Assembly: GCA_019633985.1 (NCBI GenBank)
Contig: JAHQWE010000096.1
Span: 1-64,000 of the forward strand
DNA from: Acidiferrobacterales bacterium
GTDB taxonomy: Bacteria > Pseudomonadota > Gammaproteobacteria > Arenicellales > Poriferihabitantaceae
Length of the DNA: 64,000 nucleotides
Reading direction: 5' to 3'
Shown: positions 1 to 8,701 of the stretch, piece by piece
How the letters are laid out: each line of letters starts with the position of its first letter
Position numbering within the stretch: position 1 is the first letter of the stretch
The notes under the pieces: generated by a model
What the model was told of the DNA's origin: nothing
Databases searched by the model: none
Seen by the model: the letters and a program-made list of their open reading frames with translations, nothing else
Made by a program: the position numbers and the translations under genes

Positions 1-88
1 GCTCTGCTCAAGGAGCGCAGTTTACAATAGTAAATGAGCACCGCAGAGTAGATCGCAACGCAGTATTGGGCCCAAAGATACTTTATGA

Positions 89-625
89 CTAGAATTCCAC
101 GCCTTGGGCAGCTAATACCCCACTATCAAAAGCATGCTTCACTTTGCGCATCTCGGTTACGGTATCCGCAACGTCGATGACTTCCTGGGGCGCATCTCGA
201 CCTGTCAAGATAAGATGCATCCATTTAGGCTTTTCTTCCTTGACAAAGGTGGCGATTTCTTCTCCAGTGAACCAGCCGTAACCGCAGCAGTAGTTGATTT
301 CATCCAACATGACCAAATCAAATTCTTCAGAGCGAATCTTCTCTTTGGCGAACTCCCAAATTTTACGGCTGGTCTCAATGTCTTTTTCAGGGTTTTTGGT
401 GTCCCAGGTAAACCCGTCTCCCATCGCATGCCATTCAATGTTGTCGAACCGTTCTGCTGCCTGGCTTTCTCCAGTCTTCCATTTGCCTTTGATCAGTTGA
501 ATAACGCACACTTTCAGGCCCCATCCGGCAGCGCGAAATACCACGCCAAATCCGCTGGAAGACTTTCCTTTGCCTTCGCCAGTGTGAACTAATGTGATGC
601 CTTCGCGGCGGTCTCTTGTTTTCAT
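89..625 (-). CDS. cobO: cob(I)yrinic acid a,c-diamide adenosyltransferase (CobO/BtuR type)
   Basis: Transfers the adenosyl group of ATP to the cobalt of corrinoids in the cytoplasm, for cobalamin synthesis or salvage. The 178-residue length fits the family. A P-loop GEGKGKSS lies at residues 16-23, where many relatives have GKGKTT. A Walker-B-like LDEIN follows, and the C-terminus KVKHAFDSGVLAAQGVEF matches the CobO/BtuR ending. The ATG at 625 is kept because the P-loop sits at the family's usual distance from it. No other cobalamin gene is visible, so salvage versus de novo synthesis cannot be told. The 88 bases beyond its stop, to the window edge, show no gene I can support. Confidence 0.95.
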   Translation of the reverse strand: MKTRDRREGITLVHTGEGKGKSSSGFGVVFRAAGWGLKVCVIQLIKGKWKTGESQAAERFDNIEWHAMGDGFTWDTKNPEKDIETSRKIWEFAKEKIRSEEFDLVMLDEINYCCGYGWFTGEEIATFVKEEKPKWMHLILTGRDAPQEVIDVADTVTEMRKVKHAFDSGVLAAQGVEF

Positions 626-869
626 GAATAAGTTATTGGATACAGATAAAGTGACTGGTCAGCGATCAGCATGGATGGGAGGGGAATGTAAACCGCGTCA
701 AATCAAATTACCGTCAACTTTATGTTGTGGTAAGAATGGTGGAGATTGTATTGCAGTCTGACTGCGAGCGAAACGCAAAAACCCTGCATTGAATATTCTC
801 CCAATCAGGAAAAAATGAATGTATAGATGTTCGAGCGGCGATGAATTAACGGGCATTTCGTTAAATCCA

Positions 870-1544
870 TTAAAATAACCCTCGGTCTGACATCGATACG
901 TATTCGCCGTCACCAATCACCAGATGATCCAACAGTCTGACATCAATCAGCTCCAGAGATTCTCTAAGGCGTTGCGTAAGGGTTGCATCAGACTGGCTCG
1001 GTTCGGCAATGCCAGAGGGGTGGTTATGCGCAAGAATCACCGCTGAAGCATTACGTTCAAGTACGCTTTTCACTACCTCTCTCGGGTGCACTGTGGCCCC
1101 ATTTAATGTGCCGGTAAATAATTCTTCGTAATCAATGACCTGATGCCTGGTATCGAGATAGATCACCGCAAACACCTCTCTTTTAAGATCGCGAAGCTGG
1201 TAGGTCAAGAACTCTGCGGCCTGGCTCGGGCTGCTAAGCGGCCCTTGCTTTCGCAAGGTTTGATCCAAATAACGTCGCCCCAGCTCAAGTGATGCTTGCA
1301 GTAGGGCGTACTTGGCCGGCCCGAGTCCATTGGTGTCGCAAATCGCTTTCTGACTGGCGCCCAGGATTTGTCGTAAACCCCCAAATTTGTCGATTAAATC
1401 GCGGCCAATATCCAGGGCAGTGAGACCTCGAGAACCACTGCGAATAAACAGCGCAAGCAGCTCAGCGTCTGAAAGTGTTCGAGCGCCAGAAGAGAGGAGT
1501 TTTTCTTGCGGCCGCTCCCTGGTCGGCCAATCTTTAATTGCCAT
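870..1544 (-). CDS. radC: RadC family protein (JAB/MPN domain)
   Basis: UPF0758/RadC protein of 224 residues, full length. The N-terminal part (about 1-100) is the helix-hairpin-helix region. The C-terminal part is a JAMM metalloprotease-like domain with HNHPSG at 173-178 and the partner Asp at 186, so the metal site is intact. Biochemical function is unsettled; the name comes from an old DNA-repair assignment that was later questioned. It is divergent from coaBC with only 44 bases between the two ATGs, the usual gammaproteobacterial arrangement. Confidence 0.95.
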   Translation of the reverse strand: MAIKDWPTRERPQEKLLSSGARTLSDAELLALFIRSGSRGLTALDIGRDLIDKFGGLRQILGASQKAICDTNGLGPAKYALLQASLELGRRYLDQTLRKQGPLSSPSQAAEFLTYQLRDLKREVFAVIYLDTRHQVIDYEELFTGTLNGATVHPREVVKSVLERNASAVILAHNHPSGIAEPSQSDATLTQRLRESLELIDVRLLDHLVIGDGEYVSMSDRGLF

Positions 1545-1588
1545 GATTACATTCCTTGTAATTCCGTTGGTGCGTTACAATTTAGCCC

Positions 1589-2794
1589 ATGTTTATCCAT
1601 AAAAACAAGCGTGTGCTCGTTGGCGTGACGGGCGGTATCGCTGCCTATAAGAGTCCGGAACTAGTTAGACGATTAAAAGATCGCGGTTGCGATGTCAGAG
1701 TTGTCATGAGTGAAGGAGCAAAAGCGTTTATCACCCCTCTGACGCTACAAGCCGTCAGTGGCAACAAGGTTCACGAAGAGCTTCTGGACGAAGAGGCCGA
1801 GTTGGGAATGGGGCATATTGAACTGGCGCGGTGGGCTGAGCAAATTGTCATCGCACCTGCCACCGCCAACTTTATTGCCAAACTCGCAGCGGGGCGTGCC
1901 GATGATTTGCTTTCCACCCTGGTGTTGGCAACATCCGCGGAGATAGCCGTGGCACCGGCGATGAATCAACAAATGTGGCAGCACCCCAGCACCGCGGAGA
2001 ATTTGAGCCTATTGCAGGATCGAGGAGTACGCGTCATTGGACCCGGTAGCGGTGACCAGGCATGTGGAGAAGTCGGCCCTGGCCGCATGACCGACCCCAC
2101 AGAAATTGCCACCCTGCTTGCGGGTGAGGCTCTGGCGCGTCCGCTAGTGGGCAAGCGCGTGCTGATCACAGCAGGACCCACCTGGGAGGCGATGGATCCG
2201 GTGCGGGGCATTACTAATCATAGCTCCGGCAAAATGGGCTTTGCGCTTGCCGAGGCTGCGCTGGATTGTGGCGCAGAGGTGACGCTGGTAAGCGGCCCAG
2301 TGCATCTCGAAACCCCCGCGGGTGCTACCCGCATCGATGTACGGTCTGCACAGAACATGCTGGAAGCGGTTCTGGAGAATGTGAACAGCGCGGACTATTT
2401 TGTAGCGGTGGCGGCGGTTGCAGATTATCGACCGATCAATGTGGCGGAACAGAAGATTAAAAAAACCGATGAGAGTGACGAGATGACTATTCGGTTGGTC
2501 AAGAACCCGGATATCTTGGCCACCGTTGGCGCCATGCCTAACCGTCCTTACTGTATTGGATTTGCCGCAGAAACAGAAAATCAAATTGCCCATGCGCGCG
2601 CCAAGCTGACCCGTAAAAATGTCGATATCATTGCGGCCAACAATGTGGCGGGGGACGAGGGCGCTTTTGGCAGTGATCAAAATGCGGTGACCTTGATCCA
2701 TCACAATGGCGAAATAGAAATACCTACTAATGATAAATATGCGGTCGCTATTTCGATGTGGCGTCATATTCTTAAACTTGCGAATTCAGCATAG
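1589..2794 (+). CDS. coaBC: bifunctional phosphopantothenoylcysteine decarboxylase / phosphopantothenate-cysteine ligase
   Basis: Performs two consecutive steps of coenzyme A synthesis. The N-terminal CoaC flavoprotein half (about 1-185) shows [10 protein letters not shown], the active-site His at 76 ([10 protein letters not shown]), PAMNQQMW near 124-130 and the catalytic Cys in [10 protein letters not shown] (Cys159). The C-terminal CoaB half begins near 188 ([13 protein letters not shown]), with the SSGKMG loop and the KIKK segment. At 401 residues it is full length. No Shine-Dalgarno sequence precedes the ATG; a TACAAT hexamer ends seven bases upstream. dut follows eight bases after the stop, so the two are probably co-transcribed. 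Confidence 0.97.
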   Translation: MFIHKNKRVLVGVTGGIAAYKSPELVRRLKDRGCDVRVVMSEGAKAFITPLTLQAVSGNKVHEELLDEEAELGMGHIELARWAEQIVIAPATANFIAKLAAGRADDLLSTLVLATSAEIAVAPAMNQQMWQHPSTAENLSLLQDRGVRVIGPGSGDQACGEVGPGRMTDPTEIATLLAGEALARPLVGKRVLITAGPTWEAMDPVRGITNHSSGKMGFALAEAALDCGAEVTLVSGPVHLETPAGATRIDVRSAQNMLEAVLENVNSADYFVAVAAVADYRPINVAEQKIKKTDESDEMTIRLVKNPDILATVGAMPNRPYCIGFAAETENQIAHARAKLTRKNVDIIAANNVAGDEGAFGSDQNAVTLIHHNGEIEIPTNDKYAVAISMWRHILKLANSA

Positions 2795-2802
2795 AAGAAA
2801 AA

Positions 2803-3261
2803 ATGAAGAAAAAAATAGATCTGAAAATTTTGGATCCTCGTGCCCGCGATGAATTTGGCTTACCTGCTTATGCTACAGAGGGTTCAGCTGGGCTTGATTT
2901 GCGAGCTTGTCTGGATACTCGGCTGGAGTTGCATCCCGGCCAAACCGAGCTGATTCCAACAGGATTATCGATTCATATCGCAGATCCGTCTCTTGCGGCG
3001 ATGATATTGCCGCGTTCTGGCCTTGGCCATAAACATGGGATTGTGCTCGGAAACCTCACGGGCCTGATTGATTCCGATTACCAGGGTCAGCTGTTCGTAT
3101 CCTGTTGGAATCGTGGACAAACACTTTATGTGATCGAGCCAGGTGAGCGAATTGCACAGCTAGTGATTGTTCCGGTTGTTCAAGCGGAATTTCATATTGT
3201 GGAAGATTTCGAAACGACAGATAGGGCAGATAAGGGCTTCGGTTCCACGGGCGCGCAATAG
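2803..3261 (+). CDS. dut: dUTP diphosphatase
   Basis: Homotrimeric dUTPase that hydrolyses dUTP to dUMP, keeping uracil out of DNA and feeding thymidylate synthesis. All five motifs are present in 152 residues: GSAGLDLRA (I), [10 protein letters not shown] (II), [10 protein letters not shown] (III), [12 protein letters not shown] (IV) and the C-terminal lid GFGSTG (V). The sequence closely follows E. coli Dut from the first residue, which supports the ATG. It lies directly behind coaBC in an apparent operon. Confidence 0.97.
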   Translation: MKKKIDLKILDPRARDEFGLPAYATEGSAGLDLRACLDTRLELHPGQTELIPTGLSIHIADPSLAAMILPRSGLGHKHGIVLGNLTGLIDSDYQGQLFVSCWNRGQTLYVIEPGERIAQLVIVPVVQAEFHIVEDFETTDRADKGFGSTGAQ

Positions 3262-3297
3262 GGTGCCTCTGCTGTTTTCCCCTGTGGGATCGGCAAG

Positions 3298-4212
3298 ATG
3301 TCCGATAGTCTGAACGAAGGGCATCGATCGGATAATCAGCTTTTTGGGGTTGGTCTGTATTTACTGGCACTGGTCGCAGTGGTCATGATCAGTATGCTGG
3401 TCAAATACACCAGTGACCGCGTGCCTCTAGTTCAGCTGTTGTTCTTTCGCTTTAGTATTTGCCTGATTCCCCTTATCCTCATAGGGAAGCTCTCAGGTTC
3501 GCCATTAAAACTGCGAACAAATCGTTACAAAGATCATCTTATACGCGGAATTGCCGGTATGTGCAGTATCGGGTTTTATTTCGTTGCGGTAAGTCAAATC
3601 CCGCTCGCAGCGGCAACCGCTATCGCTTATTCGGTTCCCATCTTTTGCGCGGTGCTGTCGATTCCTATATTGGGTGAATTAATTGGCTTGCGGAGATGGG
3701 CGGCGGTAGTTATCGGTTTCTTTGGTGTCCTCATTGTCTCTTGGCCGGGGTCGGGTGTACTTGGTGTCGGTGTGGTGGCTGCAATCGGTTCTGCAGTTTC
3801 CGGTGCTTTGGTCGTGATCTATTTAAGAAAGCTCAGCGATACCGAACACCCGCTCACTTCCAGTTTGCTATACAACTCTCTAGGTACTGTCGTATTCCTG
3901 GTTTTATGTTTAGGGTTAGGATGGACGCCAATTCAACCTGGTGACTGGGTTTGGGTGCTGGCGATAGGCGGGTTGGCAGGCTTTCAGCAACTTTGTTTCG
4001 CCAATGCGTTTCGGTTTGCCGAGGCCACGTTTCTCGCCCCGTTTGAATACACTACGTTGATCATGGCAGCGGTTGGTGGTTATTTGATTTGGCGTGAGGT
4101 GCCTGGTGTAACCACCTGGGTAGGGGGCGCAATTATTATCCTTTCAGGACTTTTTATGTTGTATCGACGGAGGAGAGTTGAGAGTCCTGAACGGGTCACT
4201 CCACGAGTTTGA
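3298..4212 (+). CDS. EamA/DMT superfamily transporter
   Basis: Inner-membrane protein of 304 residues with about ten hydrophobic segments in two halves, the layout of drug/metabolite (EamA) transporters. After each half's long hydrophobic stretch come the typical short arginine-containing loops, and the C-terminus ends with a basic cytoplasmic tail (YRRRRVES). Substrate unknown; the family includes amino-acid, nucleotide-sugar and S-adenosylmethionine transporters. It follows dut by 36 bases. Its stop codon directly abuts the stop of the convergent gene, leaving no room for a terminator. Confidence 0.85.
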   Translation: MSDSLNEGHRSDNQLFGVGLYLLALVAVVMISMLVKYTSDRVPLVQLLFFRFSICLIPLILIGKLSGSPLKLRTNRYKDHLIRGIAGMCSIGFYFVAVSQIPLAAATAIAYSVPIFCAVLSIPILGELIGLRRWAAVVIGFFGVLIVSWPGSGVLGVGVVAAIGSAVSGALVVIYLRKLSDTEHPLTSSLLYNSLGTVVFLVLCLGLGWTPIQPGDWVWVLAIGGLAGFQQLCFANAFRFAEATFLAPFEYTTLIMAAVGGYLIWREVPGVTTWVGGAIIILSGLFMLYRRRRVESPERVTPRV

Positions 4213-4650
4213 CTAAAAACTCTGCAGACAATAAAACTCAGAATAAGCGTAATCCTCAATAAACAATCCAATACAGTCTTTCTCCCTTGAAAAAGTAACA
4301 TTCTCATCCAGTCCTGAGATAAGAATCGAAACAGAATGTGGTGTCGAATCCTGCATCTTCCATGTATACCAATTAGGTTGGTCTTCAATCGTATCCTTCG
4401 GAGTGTAAGTGGTTCTGTTTCCCTTGAAAATATATGCAAGGTTGTCATAAGAACGCTCCAGATTTTTGATTAGTCTCGGTGGGAGGCTAACGTCGTTTTG
4501 ACGAAGAGATTGTTCCGTTTTGCTTTTATTGAGAACCCAGACGCCTTCGAGTTCGGCATCATCGGCGAAACCCACTTGGCTCACCAATAAAAAGCCAACG
4601 ATGCAAACCTTTACTGGGCTCGTTGCAAGTAAAAAAGGAATCCGCGTCAA
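4213..4650 (-). CDS. secreted protein of unknown function
   Basis: I do not recognise a family. The 145 residues start with a signal peptide (hydrophobic VKVCIVGFLLVSQV, probable cleavage after GFA near residue 29). The mature part opens with LEGVWVLNKSKTEQS, which recalls the first strand of lipocalin-like small secreted proteins, but that is only a resemblance. Its ATG overlaps the stop of the upstream TPR gene by four bases (ATGA), indicating translational coupling. It is the last gene of the minus-strand run that begins with the kinase at 7350. Confidence 0.6.
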   Translation of the reverse strand: MTRIPFLLATSPVKVCIVGFLLVSQVGFADDAELEGVWVLNKSKTEQSLRQNDVSLPPRLIKNLERSYDNLAYIFKGNRTTYTPKDTIEDQPNWYTWKMQDSTPHSVSILISGLDENVTFSREKDCIGLFIEDYAYSEFYCLQSF

Positions 4651-5114
4651 CGAATCCGCTCCAGTTTTTCTGGTTTTAACTGCTGCTTGGATTGCAGTTT
4701 ATCGGTCTCTAGCCAATTCTTGGCAGTTTGAATATTGCGCTGAGCAACACTTTGAAATTCCGCGCTCTCAGAGACTTGTTCAAACTGCTCGATCGCTTCC
4801 TCAAACAGACCCTGGTCAAAAAAACTAACCCCTAGACCGTAGAGCGCGCTATCGCGCGTTTCTTCGGTTTCGAACTTTAGCGCTTGACGAAAACACTTGG
4901 CTGCCCGACGGGGTTTGTTGTCTGCGTCGTAGCATTGTCCAAGCGCCAGCCAGGCCAGACTGTCCTCCGGCCAATAAACCAATGCTTCCTTAAATGCGCT
5001 GATTGCACTGCGGTAGTCATTAGTTTCAAAAAACACAATGCCTTTGCCGTACAGACTGTGGTCGATTTCACCGCGGAGATCCTCGGGTGCAGATGGGGTG
5101 GGATTCATATTCAT
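4647..5114 (-). CDS. tetratricopeptide repeat protein
   Basis: A 155-residue soluble protein with three consecutive TPR units at about 22-55, 56-89 and 91-124 (for example GKGIVFFETNDYRSAISAFK). No signal peptide or membrane segment, so probably a cytoplasmic scaffold. AAAGGAG lies two bases before the first ATG but eight before the ATG of Met3, so translation may start at 5108. Translationally coupled to the secreted protein that follows. Partner unknown; the kinase and phosphatase of the same strand are candidates by position only. Confidence 0.8.
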   Translation of the reverse strand: MNMNPTPSAPEDLRGEIDHSLYGKGIVFFETNDYRSAISAFKEALVYWPEDSLAWLALGQCYDADNKPRRAAKCFRQALKFETEETRDSALYGLGVSFFDQGLFEEAIEQFEQVSESAEFQSVAQRNIQTAKNWLETDKLQSKQQLKPEKLERIR

Positions 5115-5205
5115 TGCTCCTTTGGCAGGTGTGGCGGTCAGTTTTAGACAGATTCAGTCTAAACAATTTAAGATAGATGGACAAATACCTCTTGCATCGA
5201 AATAT

Positions 5206-5415
5206 TCACCCTATATCACTTTCCGCCAAACTGTCTTTCTCAAATGCGAGCTGAATACGCTCTACATAATCAAGCAATCCACAGGCCGAATTGCTGTATT
5301 CCGCAAAAACAGGTTCGACATCCCGTTTATAAGGCTTTCCCCGCGAATCGTAATACACTTTGAATACCCCAAATCCCTTTGCGGTTTGGATCACTCGATA
5401 GTTGGTGGCACTCAT
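5206..5415 (-). CDS. small hypothetical protein
   Basis: A 69-residue acidic protein that I cannot assign to a family. Support for it being real: a good ribosome binding site (AAAGG six bases before the ATG), ordinary amino-acid use, and position in a same-strand gene run. It contains YYDSRGKPYKRDVEPVFAEY, and a C-terminal helix-like stretch (LLDYVERIQLAFEKD). No signal peptide or membrane segment. Confidence 0.5.
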   Translation of the reverse strand: MSATNYRVIQTAKGFGVFKVYYDSRGKPYKRDVEPVFAEYSNSACGLLDYVERIQLAFEKDSLAESDIG

Positions 5416-5469
5416 ATCAGCCTTTGATCTTTAACTGGAATGGCATTCGAATTTATGTTGGCGACGAGT

Positions 5470-5769
5470 TTAGACCTGGTCCCTCTTTTGAACAAATCCG
5501 ACTATACCGTGCGCAAAGTAGCGATTTGCCACTAGTGAGTAGATAGGATAGCCAATGGCTCCTGTCATTGCACCATTCAAGGCACCCACCAGTGGCCCCA
5601 GTAAAACCAGCATTAACGCCGCTCTGGGATTGCCACTAAATATGAATAGAATGGGGGCCATCAAAATCATACCGCAAAATCCCACCATGGCAGAAATAGC
5701 TACAATGGATTTAAAGCTGAGCCTCACCCCTTTTAATTCAAGTGGCTGTTCTTTAGTTCTTTCTTTCAT
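5470..5769 (-). CDS. small two-helix membrane protein, hypothetical
   Basis: 99 residues with two long hydrophobic stretches, at about 23-46 (IVAISAMVGFCGMILMAPIL) and 50-80 (a Gly/Ala/Leu-rich segment), and a charged N-terminal tail (MKERTKEQPLELKG). Likely an inner-membrane protein with both ends inside. It lies 52 bases behind the phosphatase on the same strand. No clear Shine-Dalgarno is seen. Family not recognised. Confidence 0.55.
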   Translation of the reverse strand: MKERTKEQPLELKGVRLSFKSIVAISAMVGFCGMILMAPILFIFSGNPRAALMLVLLGPLVGALNGAMTGAIGYPIYSLVANRYFAHGIVGFVQKRDQV

Positions 5770-5821
5770 AGTCTATTTATTGCAAGCTAGTCGCCCCGAT
5801 GTTTTTTGGGGAGACCTCTAG

Positions 5822-6628
5822 CTATCTGTTTCGTCTGAAGGCTAATACCGTCAAATCATCGGGATGGTTGGGAGAAGTTGTGGATCCGCTTAACATGGTT
5901 CTTCTGCAATCAACGATCAAATCTTCAAGTCCCTGCTCCAGCGGGCCTTTTCGGATTCCCTCTACTACCTGGTGTTGGTATAAGTTGTCGCAGAGTCCAT
6001 CACTGGCAATCACGATGGTATCGTAGCGACCGAGTTTGATTCTGGGACCAACTTCGATACGCATCTCTTCGCTGCCCACAACGTTTGACACCAGGTTGCG
6101 GTCGCTGTGCATCATGGCTTCCTGTTCAGTCAACTGGCCCGATTCCTCCATATAACCGGTTGGAGAGTGCGAAACACTGCTGAACTTTATTGCTCCACGT
6201 TGCCCGGTAATTAGCACCGTTGAATCACCGATATGGAATGGGCGGGCAACATCATGATCGAACTCCACGGCTGCCAGGGTGGTCGCTCCACCATTACCAT
6301 TTTCCAGAATTGCCTGATTGGCACTATCGATTGCTACCAACAGCGCGGTCGAAGCATCCTCTAGATCCCGGTCTGAGAGCGCTTCGAGGATAATGGAAAT
6401 AGCAAGTTGTGATGCAGCATCGCCAGCGGGTAATCCCCCCAGTCCATCTGCAACTAAGAACACCCAGTGATTTTCACTCAGTCGGATCCAACCGGCGCAA
6501 TCTTCATTCGGACGATTCTTGGTCGGACTTACCGAAGTGAACATGGCAAACTGACAGTGGTCATGTTGCTCGTAGGCAAGACGAGGCTCTGTCGATGAAT
6601 AAAATGAAGCACTTAGCGGCTCTGCCAT
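5822..6628 (-). CDS. PP2C-family serine/threonine protein phosphatase
   Basis: Metal-dependent phosphatase of about 268 residues. Motifs of the PP2C fold are in order: NED near the start, the metal-binding DGLGG followed by PAGDAAS, SDGLCDN, and the terminal DDLTVLAF. The metal-binding aspartates are therefore intact. The ORF could extend to 6709, but that would overlap the kinase by about 100 bases. The ATG at 6628 (MAEPLSAS) overlaps it by 16 and has GGA nine bases upstream. Paired with the kinase just before it, it would remove the phosphates the kinase adds. Confidence 0.88.
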   Translation of the reverse strand: MAEPLSASFYSSTEPRLAYEQHDHCQFAMFTSVSPTKNRPNEDCAGWIRLSENHWVFLVADGLGGLPAGDAASQLAISIILEALSDRDLEDASTALLVAIDSANQAILENGNGGATTLAAVEFDHDVARPFHIGDSTVLITGQRGAIKFSSVSHSPTGYMEESGQLTEQEAMMHSDRNLVSNVVGSEEMRIEVGPRIKLGRYDTIVIASDGLCDNLYQHQVVEGIRKGPLEQGLEDLIVDCRRTMLSGSTTSPNHPDDLTVLAFRRNR

Positions 6629-7350
6629 TGCATATTTTCCAAATAGTTTCTCAGTTGACTGGCGCTGCGAAATTTTTTCAATATCAAACTGCTTTTCAAT
6701 CCGCAGCAAATCGCCTTGACCTCTTTAGGATGCCTGGCATAGGCTTTAGCGCCTCCCAACACATCGTAAAATACTCTGATCAAATCACAAATATCATTTT
6801 GATAGTTTTCCTTACTTGGTTTGCCCCAGTTGAACATGTCCAGTACTTTCAGTTCAAACCCCAAACCAAAGCGTTGGACAATAATATTCTCTAAATGTAA
6901 ATCACCATGGTATTCCTTGGTAGCATGGATACTCTCTATTCCCAAACTCAGAGCGTGGAGTAAATGGACGGCCTGGAATGGGTTCAGTTTCTTGCCTTTC
7001 TGCGATTTGAGGAACTTGGAGAGAAGTTCGCCTTCCACATACTCTGAGATCAGTACCGAAATTGGATTCCCCAGAAACTCGAAGGTTTCTAGTGAGTGGT
7101 ATTGAATCACCATATGACATTGGCGTAATTTGTGTAATTTACGGGCATAGGATTTAAGCGTCTTATCGCCTGGATTTCTCTGTGGGAAAAATAGCTTGGC
7201 AGTACGTACGACCCCGGTACGTAATTCCTTGACGAGATACACTTCGCCCTCCCAACCGGCGCCCAGAATTTCAATTACCTTGAATTTGTCGCCAATACGC
7301 TCTCCTGGTTTCAGCTTGAAGCGATCAACTGACAGCGTCTTCCTAGTCAT
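6613..7350 (-). CDS. small serine/threonine protein kinase-like protein
   Basis: A 245-residue, single-domain kinase without membrane segment or extra domains. The glycine-rich loop is GAGWEGEVYLV (30-40) and the ATP-anchoring lysine is probably Lys52 (RTAKLF). The catalytic loop is HGDLHLEN (148-155, Asp150), of the HxDLHxxN type seen in lipopolysaccharide-kinase-like and other atypical bacterial kinases. The magnesium-binding DFG is replaced by DMF (171-173). The alpha-C glutamate cannot be placed with certainty. The gene overlaps the PP2C gene by 16 bases, so the two are probably translated together. Confidence 0.82.
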   Translation of the reverse strand: MTRKTLSVDRFKLKPGERIGDKFKVIEILGAGWEGEVYLVKELRTGVVRTAKLFFPQRNPGDKTLKSYARKLHKLRQCHMVIQYHSLETFEFLGNPISVLISEYVEGELLSKFLKSQKGKKLNPFQAVHLLHALSLGIESIHATKEYHGDLHLENIIVQRFGLGFELKVLDMFNWGKPSKENYQNDICDLIRVFYDVLGGAKAYARHPKEVKAICCGLKSSLILKKFRSASQLRNYLENMQWQSR

Positions 7351-7386
7351 TTAGATTACTTGTGCTTCCTCGCGCTACTGGTCGTT

Positions 7387-8667
7387 CTATACTGCCGCTA
7401 GCGCCTGATCAATATCCCAAAGAATATCTTCCACCGACTCGAGGCCAACTGACAATCGAATCATATCGGGCGTGATTCCGGCATTCTCTAACCCTTCTTC
7501 GCTCAGCTGTCGATGGGTGGTGGAAGCGGGATGGATGACCAGTGTTTTAGCGTCGCCGATATTTGCAAGGTGGCTCATAAAGCTCACATTTTCGATAAAT
7601 TTTGCCCCGGATACCTCACCACCGTGAATGCCGAACGTCATAATTGAGCCGCCACCGCGCGGCAGATATTGCTCGCACAAAGCAAAGTACTGGTTCTCAG
7701 GATCTCCAGCGTACTTTACCCAAGATACCTTGGGATGCGCCTTCAAGTGTTCTGAAACTCGTTTTGCGTTGTCAACGTGGCGATCCATTCTAAGCGGAAG
7801 TGTTTCAAGCCCTTGCAAAAGCATGAAGGCATTGAACGGGCTTAGGGTCGGGCCGAGGGTGCGTGCCGTTTCACAGCGTACCTTCATGGTAAAACCAAAG
7901 TCCCCAAAGGTCTCGTAAAATCTTACGCCGTGATAGCCCTCGGATGGTTCGGTCATATCTGGATAAAGGCCGTTATCCCAGGGGAAACCCCCCGACTCTA
8001 CAATGATGCCTCCCATCGAGGTGCCATGCCCGCAAATAAATTTGGTTGCTGAGTGCACTACGATATCAGCGCCATACTCCATTGGTCGGCAGAGGTAGGG
8101 GGTGGCAAAGGTGTTATCAATGACAAATACGATGCCATGTTCATGCGCCACTTTCGCCACGGCCTCAATATCCAAAACATTATTGTTTGGGTTGCCGACA
8201 GTTTCAGCATAAATCACACGGGTTTTATCGGTAATCGCCCGCGCAAAATTCTGCGGATCGTCTGGGTCAACAAACGTGGTGGAGATTCCCATTCTTTTAA
8301 ATGTCACACCAAACTGGGAGATCGTGCCGCCATAGAGGGTACTGGCGGAAACAATCTCATCGCCACTCTTCAGAATAGTTAAAAGTGCCGCCATTTGTGC
8401 TGCCATGCCGGTACTTGTTGCGACCGCCGCGCGCCCCCCCTCCAACGCCGCCATACGTTCTTCGAACATCGCGGTTGTTGGATTGCTGAGACGGGTGTAA
8501 ACATTGCCGAAGGTTTGCAGGTTGAACAAGCTGGCAGCATGATCAGTATCGTCAAATACGTAAGATGCGGTTTGGTATATCGGCGTAGCGCGGGAACCTG
8601 TTGCGGGGTCAGGTTGGGTGCCGGCATGCAAACACAGGGTTTCAAAACCGAATTCTCTATCACTCAT
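7387..8667 (-). CDS. metY: O-acetylhomoserine aminocarboxypropyltransferase (O-acetylhomoserine sulfhydrylase)
   Basis: PLP enzyme of the Cys/Met-metabolism family that makes homocysteine from O-acetylhomoserine and sulfide; methanethiol can give methionine directly. The 426 residues fit MetY rather than the shorter MetB/MetC/MetZ. The start FETLCLHAGTQPDPATGSRA is characteristic, and the PLP lysine is Lys209 in SATKFICGHGTSMGG. A CoA-binding-domain gene lies 34 bases upstream on the same strand. Cysteine synthase, metK and ahcY elsewhere in the window belong to the same sulfur network. Confidence 0.95.
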   Translation of the reverse strand: MSDREFGFETLCLHAGTQPDPATGSRATPIYQTASYVFDDTDHAASLFNLQTFGNVYTRLSNPTTAMFEERMAALEGGRAAVATSTGMAAQMAALLTILKSGDEIVSASTLYGGTISQFGVTFKRMGISTTFVDPDDPQNFARAITDKTRVIYAETVGNPNNNVLDIEAVAKVAHEHGIVFVIDNTFATPYLCRPMEYGADIVVHSATKFICGHGTSMGGIIVESGGFPWDNGLYPDMTEPSEGYHGVRFYETFGDFGFTMKVRCETARTLGPTLSPFNAFMLLQGLETLPLRMDRHVDNAKRVSEHLKAHPKVSWVKYAGDPENQYFALCEQYLPRGGGSIMTFGIHGGEVSGAKFIENVSFMSHLANIGDAKTLVIHPASTTHRQLSEEGLENAGITPDMIRLSVGLESVEDILWDIDQALAAV

Positions 8668-8701
8668 GGTATTGGATTTTGGTTAGCGTTCAAATGCTAT
8701 T

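Noticed and set aside
626-869. Possible cobalamin riboswitch upstream of cobO
   Set aside because: I looked for the conserved B12-box sequence on the minus strand and did not see it.
698-916. 72-residue minus-strand ORF between cobO and radC
   Set aside because: It overlaps the radC 3' end and has no family resemblance. No ribosome binding site was found.
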